From Actinomycetota bacterium (GTDB lineage Bacteria > Actinomycetota > Thermoleophilia > Solirubrobacterales > Solirubrobacteraceae), in NCBI GenBank assembly GCA_019348435.1, contig JAHWJM010000046.1, positions 1-11,125 on the forward strand: a stretch of 11,125 nucleotides of DNA, in the 5' to 3' direction. This document shows positions 1 to 6,845 of the stretch, in pieces. A program made the position numbers and the translations under genes. The first letter of the stretch is position 1, and every line of letters begins with the position of its first letter. Under the pieces are notes generated by a model. The model saw only the letters and a program-made list of their open reading frames with translations. It had not been told where the DNA came from and made no database searches.

Positions 1-405
1 GAAGCTGGCGCACCCCGCGCGGATCGTCCCGCCGTAGATCATCAGCGACGGTCGGTTGAGCCGGGCCATCGCCATGATGCAGCCGGGCATGTTCTTATCG
101 CAGCCGGGGATGGTCACCAGCGCGTCATAAAACTGCGCGCCCATGATCGTCTCAATCGAGTCGGCGATGAGGTCGCGCGACTGGAGGCTGAAGCTCATCC
201 CGTCGGTGCCCATCGAGATGCCGTCGCTGACGCCGATCGTGTTGAAGCGCATGCCGACGCACCCGGAGGCGACCACGCCTTCCTTCACCACCGCGCCGAG
301 GTCCTGGAGGTGCATGTTGCAGGGGTTGCCCTCGTACCAGACGGCGCCGATGCCGACCTGCGGCTTGTTCAGGTCGTCCCAGGTCAGGCCCAGCTCGGCC
401 AGCAC
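1..405 (-). other. ilvD: N-terminal part of dihydroxy-acid dehydratase (IlvD/Edd family), cut by the window edge
   Basis: From about residue 288 of the frame the protein is IlvD, the Fe-S dehydratase of valine, leucine and isoleucine synthesis. The visible marks are NPCNMH with Cys317, the family signature GCDKNMPG with Cys390, Asp391 and Lys392, MGTDGMSFSLQSRDLIAD, and YGGTIRAGC close to the edge. Cys317 and Cys390 correspond to two of the iron-sulfur ligands; the third lies beyond the window. The normal IlvD start (about 25-30 residues before the 'KPQVGI' strand) is missing and is replaced by phosphoribosyltransferase sequence. No start codon belonging to IlvD can be placed. Wobble-position base use does not differ clearly from the phosphatase segment. 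Identity is sure; whether it belongs here is doubtful. Confidence 0.8.
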
Positions 406-1269
406 GGCGTCGTTGCGGACGGTCACACCGTCCTCACCGACCGCTCCGACGGCCAGCTCGGGCCGGCTCGGCGCGCCGATCTTGCGCACCAGCACGATGT
501 CCAGCGGCGCCCCGAGCGGGTCGTCGAAGGCGGGAAAGGCCACCAACCCGCCGGTTTCTCGCACGATCAGCTGGGCCGCCGCGACATCGACGGAGCGGGT
601 AGCGCGCAGCGTGAACATCCCGTCGACGCGGGTCGGCGCAAGCTGGCACAGCGAGATCGCGATCGAGCCCATCGCGCGCAGCCGGTTGACGAGGTCGCTG
701 AGGGCAACGATCTTCGGCGCGAGCAGCCGCGGATCAGCCGACTCGAACGTGATGATCTCCAGGCGCCCGTCGGCCTCCCGGCGCTCGTTCGGGGACGAGT
801 CGATGCGCCGGCCGTTGAGCCAGGTCCCCTCGCCGCGCAGCGCGTACCACTCCTCCCGCGGGCCGAAGTCGTAGACGAAGCCGAACTGCACGTCGGCCAT
901 CGTCGGACCGTCGGCGACCGCGATCGACAGCGCGAAGTGCGTCATCCCGCGCTTGGCGTTCAGCGAGCCGTCGAGCGGGTCGATGACGACCCGCACGTCG
1001 CCGCCGCCGTATTCGATCACGCCGCGCTCCTCGCTGACGGCGGTGAAGCGCGCCCCGGCCGCGTGCAGCGCGTCGAGCTGCGCGAAGACCGCGTCCTCGG
1101 CCTCGCTGTCGATGACGAGCGTCTGATCGCCGCCCTCGCCGGTGTCGCCGGTCTCGATGACGCGCTCGCGGCTCGTCGGGTGCTCGGCGAAGACGCCGCG
1201 CAGCGCCTCCACGGCCCGCCGGCAGGCCCCGAGCCAGTCGGCGCTCAGGGGGTCGGGAGGCGATGACAT
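1..1269 (-). CDS. Inositol monophosphatase-family protein running in frame into phosphoribosyltransferase and IlvD pieces (partial, probable chimera)
   Basis: One open frame from an ATG at 1269 to the left edge (423 codons, no stop). Residues 1 to about 250 are a Mg-dependent sugar/inositol phosphatase of the IMPase fold. They show SEE (79-81), DPLDGS (97-102) and SVDVAAAQ with the metal-ligand Asp228, which are the metal-binding and catalytic motifs of the family. The usual family length is about 260-275 residues, so this domain lacks only its last strand or so. After the words LGAPLD (252-257) the sequence continues as a piece of a COG1926-type phosphoribosyltransferase and then, from about residue 288, as the N-terminal part of dihydroxy-acid dehydratase. 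All three segments were checked codon by codon and lie in one frame. A natural protein combining these three families is not known to me, so I regard the phosphatase as real and the continuation as suspect. The ATG is preceded by a -10-like TAGTAT at seven bases and no Shine-Dalgarno, suggesting leaderless initiation. Confidence 0.75.
   Translation of the reverse strand, partial: MSSPPDPLSADWLGACRRAVEALRGVFAEHPTSRERVIETGDTGEGGDQTLVIDSEAEDAVFAQLDALHAAGARFTAVSEERGVIEYGGGDVRVVIDPLDGSLNAKRGMTHFALSIAVADGPTMADVQFGFVYDFGPREEWYALRGEGTWLNGRRIDSSPNERREADGRLEIITFESADPRLLAPKIVALSDLVNRLRAMGSIAISLCQLAPTRVDGMFTLRATRSVDVAAAQLIVRETGGLVAFPAFDDPLGAPLDIVLVRKIGAPSRPELAVGAVGEDGVTVRNDAVLAELGLTWDDLNKPQVGIGAVWYEGNPCNMHLQDLGAVVKEGVVASGCVGMRFNTIGVSDGISMGTDGMSFSLQSRDLIADSIETIMGAQFYDALVTIPGCDKNMPGCIMAMARLNRPSLMIYGGTIRAGCASF
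398..516 (-). other. Internal phosphoribosyltransferase fragment inside the chimeric frame
   Basis: About 40 residues (roughly 252-291 of the frame starting at 1269) read as the middle of a predicted phosphoribosyltransferase (COG1926-like). The words GAPLDIVLVRKIGAP, then PELAVGAVGEDG, then VRNDAVLAELG match the family pattern 'GAPLD-hhhVRKLG-P-PELAhGA-A-GG-hhhN'. The family's N-terminal strand and the PRPP-binding loop are both absent, so this piece cannot be active. It joins the phosphatase at LGAPLD, a word that both families can carry, and joins IlvD near LGLT. The assignment rests on memory of the family pattern and is fairly firm. The exact edges are uncertain by several codons. Confidence 0.6.
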
Positions 1270-1275
1270 CGCAGG

Positions 1276-1282
1276 CATACTA
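1276..1282. promoter_or_regulatory. Overlapping bidirectional -10 element (CATACTA) of two leaderless divergent genes
   Basis: The whole gap between the divergent starts (1269 and 1288) is 18 bases and its only AT-rich part is CATACTA. On the minus strand it reads TAGTAT (a TANNNT -10), followed by seven bases and then the phosphatase ATG. On the plus strand it reads CATACT, followed by six bases and then the helicase GTG. Neither gene has a Shine-Dalgarno. This fits transcription starting at or beside each start codon. No good -35 is visible on either strand. Confidence 0.55.
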
Positions 1283-1287
1283 AGCGC

Positions 1288-4200
1288 GTGCAAGACCTCA
1301 CTCCCGCTCAGACCCGCGCGGTCACCCATGCCGGTGGGCCGCTGCTCGTGCTCGGCGGGGCCGGCAGCGGCAAGACGACGGTGCTCGCCCGGCGCTTCGC
1401 GTGGCTCGTCGCGCACCAGCACGCCGCGCCGGAGTCGATCCTCGTCCTCACGCCCACGGCGACCGGCGCCTCGGTGCTGCGGCGCGCCGTCGAGGACATG
1501 CTGGACCGCCCATACGAGGAGCTCGCGATCCACACCGTGAGCGAGCTGTGTACGCGCCTGCTGCGCGAGGAGACCGCCGAGGCAGGCGTCGACCCGTTCT
1601 TCGCGGCGGTCAGCCGCGCCGACCGGCTCGCCCTGCTGCTCGACCGGATGGACGACCTGCACCTGCGCCGCCACGACATCGGCGGGCGCCCAGCCGTCCT
1701 GCTGGCCGATGTGATCGATCGCATCGACCGCCTGAAGGACGGCTTCGTGACGGCCGCCGACTACGCCGCGTGGGCGCACGCGCTGCCGGAGGACGACGAC
1801 GCGCAGCGCGCCCGCGCGGCACGCGAGGCCGAGTTCGCGCGGCTGTACCTCGACCACGACCGGCTGCTGGAAGAGGTCGGCGCCCTCGACGCCGGTGAGC
1901 TCGTGCTGCGCGCCGTCGCGCTCCTGCGCGAGCGCCCGCACGTGCGCACGAGACTGGCCGAGCGCTACGGCCGCGTGCTCGTCGACGAGTACGCCGACCT
2001 CGGTTTCGCGGCCGCGCTGCTCGTCGAGCTGCTCGGCGCCCAGCACGAGCAGCTCACCGTCTGCGCCGACGACGACGGCGCGGCACACCGGATGCGGGCT
2101 GCGGCGACGAAGAACGTGCGCGACTTCCAGCAGGCTCATCCCGCCGCCGAGGTCATCCGCCTCGAGCGATCCCTGCGGTGCCCCCAGCGGGTGCTCGACG
2201 CCGCGCGCGCGGTCGTCGAGCCGATCGCCGATCGCCTGCGCACGCCGCTGACCGGCGCTCCAGGCGGGACGGTGCGCTTCTGGCGCGCGGCGGACGAGCG
2301 CGCCCAGGCGCAGGCGGTCGCCGCGGAGGTCGAGCGACTCGTGCGCAGCGGCGTCTCCCCTCAGCGGATCGGTGTGATCGTGCGCTCGCTGCGCGACGAG
2401 GGACGTCAGGTGACGCTGGCCTTCGAGGAGCGCGCGATCTCGCTGCGCGTCGTCGGCGAGGGCGACTTCTTCGCCCAGGCGGAGGTCCGCGACGTGCTCG
2501 CCTGGCTGCGCCTGCTCGCCGATCCCTCAGACGCGGGGGCGGTCGTACGCGCCCTCGCGCGGCCGCCCGTCGCGCTGCGCTCCGTGGACATCGCGCGCTG
2601 CGTGCAGATCGCCCGCCGGCGCAAGCTCGACATGGTCTCGGCGTTGCGCGCGGCGATCGAGTCGCCGCAGCTTCCACCCGAGGCGCGCGAGCACATCCAC
2701 GTCTTCCTGCGCCTGTACCGCGACTGCGCCCGCTCGCTGGACAGCGCGCGCCCGGACCTCTTCGTGCACCGCCTCGTCGACCGTCTCGGCCTGCGCCGCC
2801 AGCAGGTCTTCTCCGCGCAGGCGGACGTCGTCGAGCGGCTCGTCAACCTCGCCCGGCTGGGCGAGCTGGCGAGCTCGTATGCGCAGCGCGTGCCGCACGC
2901 GACGCCACGCGACTTCGCCCGCTACGCCGCCGCCGTCGCGGACGCCGGCCTGCGCGAGGAGGATGGCGGCGGTCCGTCACCGGCCGGCGCCGTGCAGCTC
3001 ATGGCGCTCGACGCCGCGGGCGGGCGCGACCTCGACTGGGTCTTCGTGCTCGGCCTGACGTCGGCGCGGATGCCCGGACCGCGCCTGCGCGCGGGCGAGC
3101 TGGTGCCCGACGCGCTCCTGAAGGAGACGCTCGGCCCCGACGATCGTGCCGCGCACGTCGCGGCGATGCGGCGACTGCTGCACGTTGCGATGACGCGCGC
3201 GGCGCACGGCCTCGTGCTCGCCTACCCGGCGCTCTCCCCGGGCGGCGTCGCCCAGCCGCCGTCTGCGTTCGCCGAGGAGGCGCGCGCCGCCGTTCACGCG
3301 GAGTGGGAGGTGCTCGAGGAGGAGCTCTTCGGCCCCGAGGAGGCGCTGCACGCGACGTTCCAGGCGCTGCGCGACGAGCTGCTCAAGGACGTCGCGCGGG
3401 TCGGCAAGGGCCTCGGCGAGCTGCGCTTCGACACCGATCTCGACGTCACGCACGCGGTGGCGCGCTACCTCGAGCTCGTCAAGCTGGCCGCGCTCATCGA
3501 GCGCCCCGAGGGGCAGTCGGTCGCGGACGCGCTCGGGCCGGTCAACCAGCGTCTCAGCACGGACCTCTCGCCGCTGCAGCGCGAGGTGCTCGCGACGTCG
3601 CCGCTCGACGCGCTGCTGCTCGACGCCGAGCGCGACGACCGCGCCCGCGCGGCGGCGCGCGCGGCGCGCGCCGAGCCGTCGCTGGAGGCGTTTCTGCCGC
3701 GCCGCGGCGACGGCCTGGCGCTGTCGGCTTCGGACATCGAGACCTACCGCTCCTGCCCGCTGCGCTACAAGTTCGCGCGCGTGCTGCGGGTGCCGCAGGA
3801 GCCGACGCTCAACCAGCGCTTCGGGATCCTCGTCCACCAGGTCCTCGAGCGCTACCACCAGTCGACCGTCGAGTCGCTCGACGAGCTGCTCAGTCTGCTC
3901 GACTGGGGCTGGCGGCGCGGCGGCTTCGGCGACTCCGACGAGGAGCGCCAGCTGCGTGGCAAGGCGGCCGTCGCGCTGCGGCGCTACTTTCAGCGCGTCA
4001 CCGACGAGCCGGTGCAGCCCGTCTGGTTCGAGCGCGCGTTCTCCTTCCGCATGGGTGCGCATACGCTGCGCGGCCGTGTCGACCGCGTCGACCGGCTCGC
4101 CGACGGCGGCTATGAGCTCATCGACTACAAGACCGGCCGGCCGCGCTCGGCCGCCGCGCTGCGCGAGGATGTCCAGCTGTCGCTGTACGCCGTCGGCGCG

Positions 4201-4422
4201 CGCGCGGCGTGGCAACTCGACGCGACGCAGCAGGCCTACCTCTACGTGCTCGACGACGAGAAGGTCCGCGTGCCCAGCTCGGAGATCGACGCCGGCTGGA
4301 TCACCGACACCGTCGACGAGGTCGCGGGGGGGATCCTCGCGCAGGACTTCGAGCCGACGCCGTCCTACGCCGTCTGCTCGATGTGCGACTACCGCATCGC
4401 GTGCCCGGCGGCGGAGCGCTGA
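1288..4422 (+). CDS. AdnA-like UvrD-family helicase fused to a PD-(D/E)XK Fe-S nuclease
   Basis: A 1044-residue, GTG-started protein of double-strand-break processing (AdnAB/AddAB type). It is expected to bind duplex ends, translocate and cut DNA before recombination. The motor half has Walker A GGAGSGKTT (23-31, Lys29), motif II VDEYAD (232-237), motif III CADDDGAAHRMRAA (259-272), motif IV LERSLRCP (292-299), motif V MALDAAGGRDLDW (572-584) and motif VI HVAMTRA with Arg637. Compared with the UvrD norm, motif II has Ala for Gln, motif III lacks the QSIY part, and motif V lacks its His and Lys, so the motor looks weakened. The nuclease half looks intact: His850, Asp932 in GRVDRVD, and Asp946/Lys948 in IDYKTG. 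Cys823 plus C-X2-C-X5-C (1030, 1033, 1039) form the expected 4Fe-4S staple. Length and architecture match AdnA (about 1045 residues), but the AdnB partner usually found next door is not in the window. Confidence 0.88.
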   Translation: MQDLTPAQTRAVTHAGGPLLVLGGAGSGKTTVLARRFAWLVAHQHAAPESILVLTPTATGASVLRRAVEDMLDRPYEELAIHTVSELCTRLLREETAEAGVDPFFAAVSRADRLALLLDRMDDLHLRRHDIGGRPAVLLADVIDRIDRLKDGFVTAADYAAWAHALPEDDDAQRARAAREAEFARLYLDHDRLLEEVGALDAGELVLRAVALLRERPHVRTRLAERYGRVLVDEYADLGFAAALLVELLGAQHEQLTVCADDDGAAHRMRAAATKNVRDFQQAHPAAEVIRLERSLRCPQRVLDAARAVVEPIADRLRTPLTGAPGGTVRFWRAADERAQAQAVAAEVERLVRSGVSPQRIGVIVRSLRDEGRQVTLAFEERAISLRVVGEGDFFAQAEVRDVLAWLRLLADPSDAGAVVRALARPPVALRSVDIARCVQIARRRKLDMVSALRAAIESPQLPPEAREHIHVFLRLYRDCARSLDSARPDLFVHRLVDRLGLRRQQVFSAQADVVERLVNLARLGELASSYAQRVPHATPRDFARYAAAVADAGLREEDGGGPSPAGAVQLMALDAAGGRDLDWVFVLGLTSARMPGPRLRAGELVPDALLKETLGPDDRAAHVAAMRRLLHVAMTRAAHGLVLAYPALSPGGVAQPPSAFAEEARAAVHAEWEVLEEELFGPEEALHATFQALRDELLKDVARVGKGLGELRFDTDLDVTHAVARYLELVKLAALIERPEGQSVADALGPVNQRLSTDLSPLQREVLATSPLDALLLDAERDDRARAAARAARAEPSLEAFLPRRGDGLALSASDIETYRSCPLRYKFARVLRVPQEPTLNQRFGILVHQVLERYHQSTVESLDELLSLLDWGWRRGGFGDSDEERQLRGKAAVALRRYFQRVTDEPVQPVWFERAFSFRMGAHTLRGRVDRVDRLADGGYELIDYKTGRPRSAAALREDVQLSLYAVGARAAWQLDATQQAYLYVLDDEKVRVPSSEIDAGWITDTVDEVAGGILAQDFEPTPSYAVCSMCDYRIACPAAER

Positions 4423-4431
4423 GCCTGCCGG

Positions 4432-4992
4432 TCAGACCTTCTTCAACGGACGGTGCGGTTCGCGCGGCAGCTCGACGCCGATCCGATCGCCGGGGCGCAC
4501 CTCGCCGCCGGCGATGACGATGCTCATGATGCCCGACCTCATGACGACGTCGCCCGCGGCGTCGCGGTCGAGCGTCGCCTTCATCAGCCCGGGCTGGATG
4601 CCGTCGAGCTGCGCGCACGGGTTGCGCAGCCCCGTGACCTCGACGATCGCCTCGTCGCCGAGGTGCAGCTTCGTCCCGACCGGCAGCGCGAGCAGGTCGA
4701 CGCCCGCCGTCGTGACGTTCTCGCCCATCTCGCCGGGGCGGAGCCCCGAAAACCCCTTGCCGGCGAGCTCGTCGTGCAGCTCGCTGTGGATCAGGTGGAC
4801 CTGGCGCAGGTTGGGCTTCATCGGGTCGCGGCGGGCGTGCGAACGGTGCTTGACCGTCTCGCCGCTGTGCGCGTCGCCCTCGACGCCGAGGCCCTCGAGC
4901 AGGCGGATGGACCTGGCGTTGGGCTTCGTCATCGTGTGGCCGGCGCTCGCGCTGACGGCCACGACGACGCCGCCGGTGGGCTGCTCGGCCAC
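4432..4992 (-). CDS. MOSC domain protein (YiiM-like)
   Basis: A 186-residue soluble protein, with a GTG start, consisting of a MOSC domain (the C-terminal domain of molybdenum-cofactor sulfurases, also found stand-alone as in YiiM). Such proteins are thought to carry sulfur or metal-sulfur groups, or to reduce N-hydroxylated compounds with a molybdenum cofactor. The exact reaction here is not known. Visible family marks are GVEGDAHSG (36-44), GEMGENVTTAGVDL (87-100) and the conserved cysteine Cys126 in GLRNPCAQLDG. It begins 15 bases after the PAC2 stop on the same strand, so the two are probably co-transcribed. It ends nine bases from the convergent helicase stop. There is no clear Shine-Dalgarno at the GTG. 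No molybdopterin gene is nearby to support a role. Confidence 0.85.
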   Translation of the reverse strand: MAEQPTGGVVVAVSASAGHTMTKPNARSIRLLEGLGVEGDAHSGETVKHRSHARRDPMKPNLRQVHLIHSELHDELAGKGFSGLRPGEMGENVTTAGVDLLALPVGTKLHLGDEAIVEVTGLRNPCAQLDGIQPGLMKATLDRDAAGDVVMRSGIMSIVIAGGEVRPGDRIGVELPREPHRPLKKV

Positions 4993-5007
4993 GGTGCTTC
5001 GGCTCGC

Positions 5008-5883
5008 TCAGCGGTCGGGCGGACCCTGCTGGCGCAGAAAGCGCTGGAACTCGCTGGCGATCGCGTCCCCGGAGGGCAGGTCGCCGGGTCCGAGCTGCGT
5101 GGTGTCGCGGTCGGCGGCCTGCTCGAGGCGCTCGACGAACGCCTGCACGTCGGGATCGGACTGGACCGCGAGGCCGACCTGGCGCTCGTACTCCTCGGTC
5201 GCCGTCTCGAGCTCGGTCGCGTCGACCGCGACCGCGACGAGGCTCTCGATCTTGCGCACGAGCGCGAGCGCTGCCTTGGGGTTCGGCGCGGCGGCGACGT
5301 AGTGGGGCACCGCGGCCCACAGGCTCGCCGCCGGCAGTCCGGCCTTCATGCACGCCGTGTGCAGGACGCCGACGATCCCGGTCGGCCCCTCGTACGTGGT
5401 CTCCCTGACGGCAAGCTTGTCGACGAGGGTCGCGTCGGACGCCAGGCCGGTGATCGAGACCGGGTGCGTGTGCGGGACGTCGGCGAGCAGGGCCCCCATC
5501 GTGACGACGAGCTGCGTGCCCAGCGCCTCGGCGAGATCGATGACGTTCCGGCAAAAGGTCTTCCAGCGCATCGACGGTTCCGGGCCCTGCACGAGGATGA
5601 GGTCGCGTGATGCGCGCGGCACCCGGGCCGCGAAGATCTCGATGCCCGGCCAGGTGATCTCGCGCTTGCCCTCGGCCGTGAAGCCGATGTGCGGGCGGGT
5701 GGACTGAAAGTCGTAGAACTCCTCGGGGTCGAGACGCGCGAAGCGCTCTGCGCCGAGCGACTCCCCGATGAACGTCAGCGCGGCCGAGGCGGCGTCGCCG
5801 GCGTCGTTCCAACCGCTGAAGGCGACGATCATCGCGGGTGCGCGCAGGCCGTCGGGGCGGCTCTCCCAGATCAGGGGCTGCAT
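5008..5883 (-). CDS. PAC2 family protein (proteasome assembly chaperone-like)
   Basis: A 291-residue soluble protein with the PAC2 fold. The N-terminal motif AFSGWNDAGDAA (about 21-32) and the later VTMGALLADVPHTHP and GPTGIVGVLH stretches are typical of actinobacterial and archaeal PAC2 proteins. Eukaryotic relatives chaperone 20S proteasome assembly. In actinobacteria the family is widespread and its role unproven; a link to the actinobacterial proteasome is plausible but no proteasome gene is in the window. The C-terminal third (roughly 205-291) is acidic and helical, without membrane segments. The ATG at 5883 is chosen because a perfect TANNNT (TACCTT) lies seven bases upstream, matching the leaderless layout of other genes here, and because the conserved strand begins shortly after it. 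It is the first gene of an operon with the MOSC gene. Confidence 0.85.
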   Translation of the reverse strand: MQPLIWESRPDGLRAPAMIVAFSGWNDAGDAASAALTFIGESLGAERFARLDPEEFYDFQSTRPHIGFTAEGKREITWPGIEIFAARVPRASRDLILVQGPEPSMRWKTFCRNVIDLAEALGTQLVVTMGALLADVPHTHPVSITGLASDATLVDKLAVRETTYEGPTGIVGVLHTACMKAGLPAASLWAAVPHYVAAAPNPKAALALVRKIESLVAVAVDATELETATEEYERQVGLAVQSDPDVQAFVERLEQAADRDTTQLGPGDLPSGDAIASEFQRFLRQQGPPDR

Positions 5884-5890
5884 CCGATTG

Positions 5891-5896
5891 AAGGTA
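5891..5896 (-). promoter_or_regulatory. -10-like TACCTT, seven bases before the PAC2 ATG
   Basis: On the minus strand TACCTT fits the TANNNT -10 pattern of actinobacterial housekeeping promoters. It is followed by exactly seven bases and then the ATG at 5883, the same spacing as at 1269 and 7618. This implies a leaderless transcript. No convincing -35 is seen. Confidence 0.45.
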
Positions 5897-5931
5897 CATC
5901 ATGGGCGAGTGGACGCCCCCTGCATACACCG

Positions 5932-6798
5932 ATGACGATCGCGACCCTGCGTGCCGGGCAGGAGGTCGACGGCGTCTTTGCATGCACGCGCAAGGACCGC
6001 CTGCTGTCGCGCTCCGGCACGCCCTACCTCGCCGTCGAGCTGCGCGACCGCACCGGCGCCGTGCAGGGCCGCGCGTTCCGCGATGCGGACGTGCTGGCGG
6101 GGCGCTTCGAGCGCGGCGACCTCGTCCGCGTGGCCGGCCGCGTCGAGCGCTTTCGCGACGAGCTGCAGGTCGAGCTGCGGGCGATCGGCCGCACAGGCGA
6201 GGGCGAAGCCGACCCCGCCGCCTTCCTGCCGGTCGCCTATCGCGACCTCGACGAGCTCGACGGCTTCCTCGAGCACTTGGCGCGCGAGGTCCACGATCCT
6301 GGGCTGAACGCGCTGCTGTCGGTGCTGTTGGGCGACGCGGCGCTGCGCAGCGACTGGCGCCGCGCACCGTGCACGCGCAACGGCCACCACGCGTACCTCG
6401 GGGGCCTGCTCGAGCACACGGTCGCGGTCGGCACCCTCGTCGTCGAGACCTGCGTGCTGCACCCGCGCCTCGACAGCGACCTGCTGATGACCGCCGCGCT
6501 CGTGCACGACCTCGGCCGCACACGCGAGTTCACGTACGGCGCCGAGATCGGGCTGACGGAGGCGGGTCGCCTGCTGGGGCACATCGAGCTCGGGCTGGCG
6601 CTGCTGCGCGAGCGCGCCGCCGGCGTGGCCGCGCTGAGCGACGAGCGCCGGATTGCGTTGCAGCACTGCGTGCTGTGCCACCACGGCCCGGAGCCGGCGC
6701 CCGGGCGGCGCTTCGGGTCGGCGGAGGCTCTGGCGCTGCACCGGCTGAACGCGCTCGATGCGGGGGTCAAGGGGGCTCTGGAGCACGGCTTGCCGTAG
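5932..6798 (+). CDS. OB-fold plus HD-domain protein, YhaM-like (putative 3'-5' exoribonuclease or phosphohydrolase)
   Basis: A 288-residue soluble protein. Residues about 5-90 look like an OB-fold nucleic-acid-binding domain (GTPYLAVELRDRTGAVQGRAF, then GDLVRVAGRVERF). Residues about 150-280 are an HD domain: GLLEHT with His162, VHDLG with His192-Asp193, His217, His250-His251 and Asp276 supply the metal ligands. This order and the GLLEHT...HDLG spacing are those of YhaM/CbfA, the Mn-dependent 3'-5' exonuclease of Firmicutes, which is slightly longer (about 310). RNA or single-stranded DNA trimming is therefore the best guess; another HD phosphohydrolase activity is possible. The ATG at 5932 is the first in-frame ATG/GTG next to the conserved start of the domain. 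It diverges from PAC2 and faces the transporter pair. Only a poor -10 (around GCATAC, 5922-5927) is visible on this strand. Confidence 0.82.
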   Translation: MTIATLRAGQEVDGVFACTRKDRLLSRSGTPYLAVELRDRTGAVQGRAFRDADVLAGRFERGDLVRVAGRVERFRDELQVELRAIGRTGEGEADPAAFLPVAYRDLDELDGFLEHLAREVHDPGLNALLSVLLGDAALRSDWRRAPCTRNGHHAYLGGLLEHTVAVGTLVVETCVLHPRLDSDLLMTAALVHDLGRTREFTYGAEIGLTEAGRLLGHIELGLALLRERAAGVAALSDERRIALQHCVLCHHGPEPAPGRRFGSAEALALHRLNALDAGVKGALEHGLP

Positions 6799-6818
6799 TA
6801 CGGGTGGGCGGCGGCATC

Positions 6819-6840
6819 GTGGTCGGTGATCGCGGACCAC
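6819..6840. terminator. Possible weak hairpin between convergent genes
   Basis: GTGGTC (6819-6824) pairs with GACCAC (6835-6840) around a 10-base loop, in the 47-base gap between the convergent YhaM-like and transporter genes. There is no T-run on either strand, so it is at best a weak bidirectional terminator and may be chance in such GC-rich DNA. Confidence 0.25.
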
Positions 6841-6845
6841 CTTCC

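Noticed and set aside
310..1266. 318-codon plus-strand open frame opposite the phosphatase
   Set aside because: Its translation is low-complexity Arg/Ala/Asp-rich and it lies wholly opposite a frame with clear IMPase and IlvD motifs; it is a GC-rich shadow.
2977..4215. 412-codon minus-strand open frame inside the helicase-nuclease
   Set aside because: The composition is Arg/Ala/Val/Gln/Glu-biased with no recognisable domain, and the plus strand holds helicase motifs V-VI and the nuclease motifs.
4423..4431. Terminator between the helicase and MOSC genes
   Set aside because: The nine-base gap holds no hairpin or T-run.
4453..5610. 385-codon plus-strand open frame opposite MOSC and PAC2
   Set aside because: Shadow; the minus strand shows MOSC and PAC2 motifs with intact starts and stops.
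4301..6523. 740-codon minus-strand open frame
   Set aside because: Arg/Gly/Pro-rich shadow crossing four real genes on both strands; no domain.
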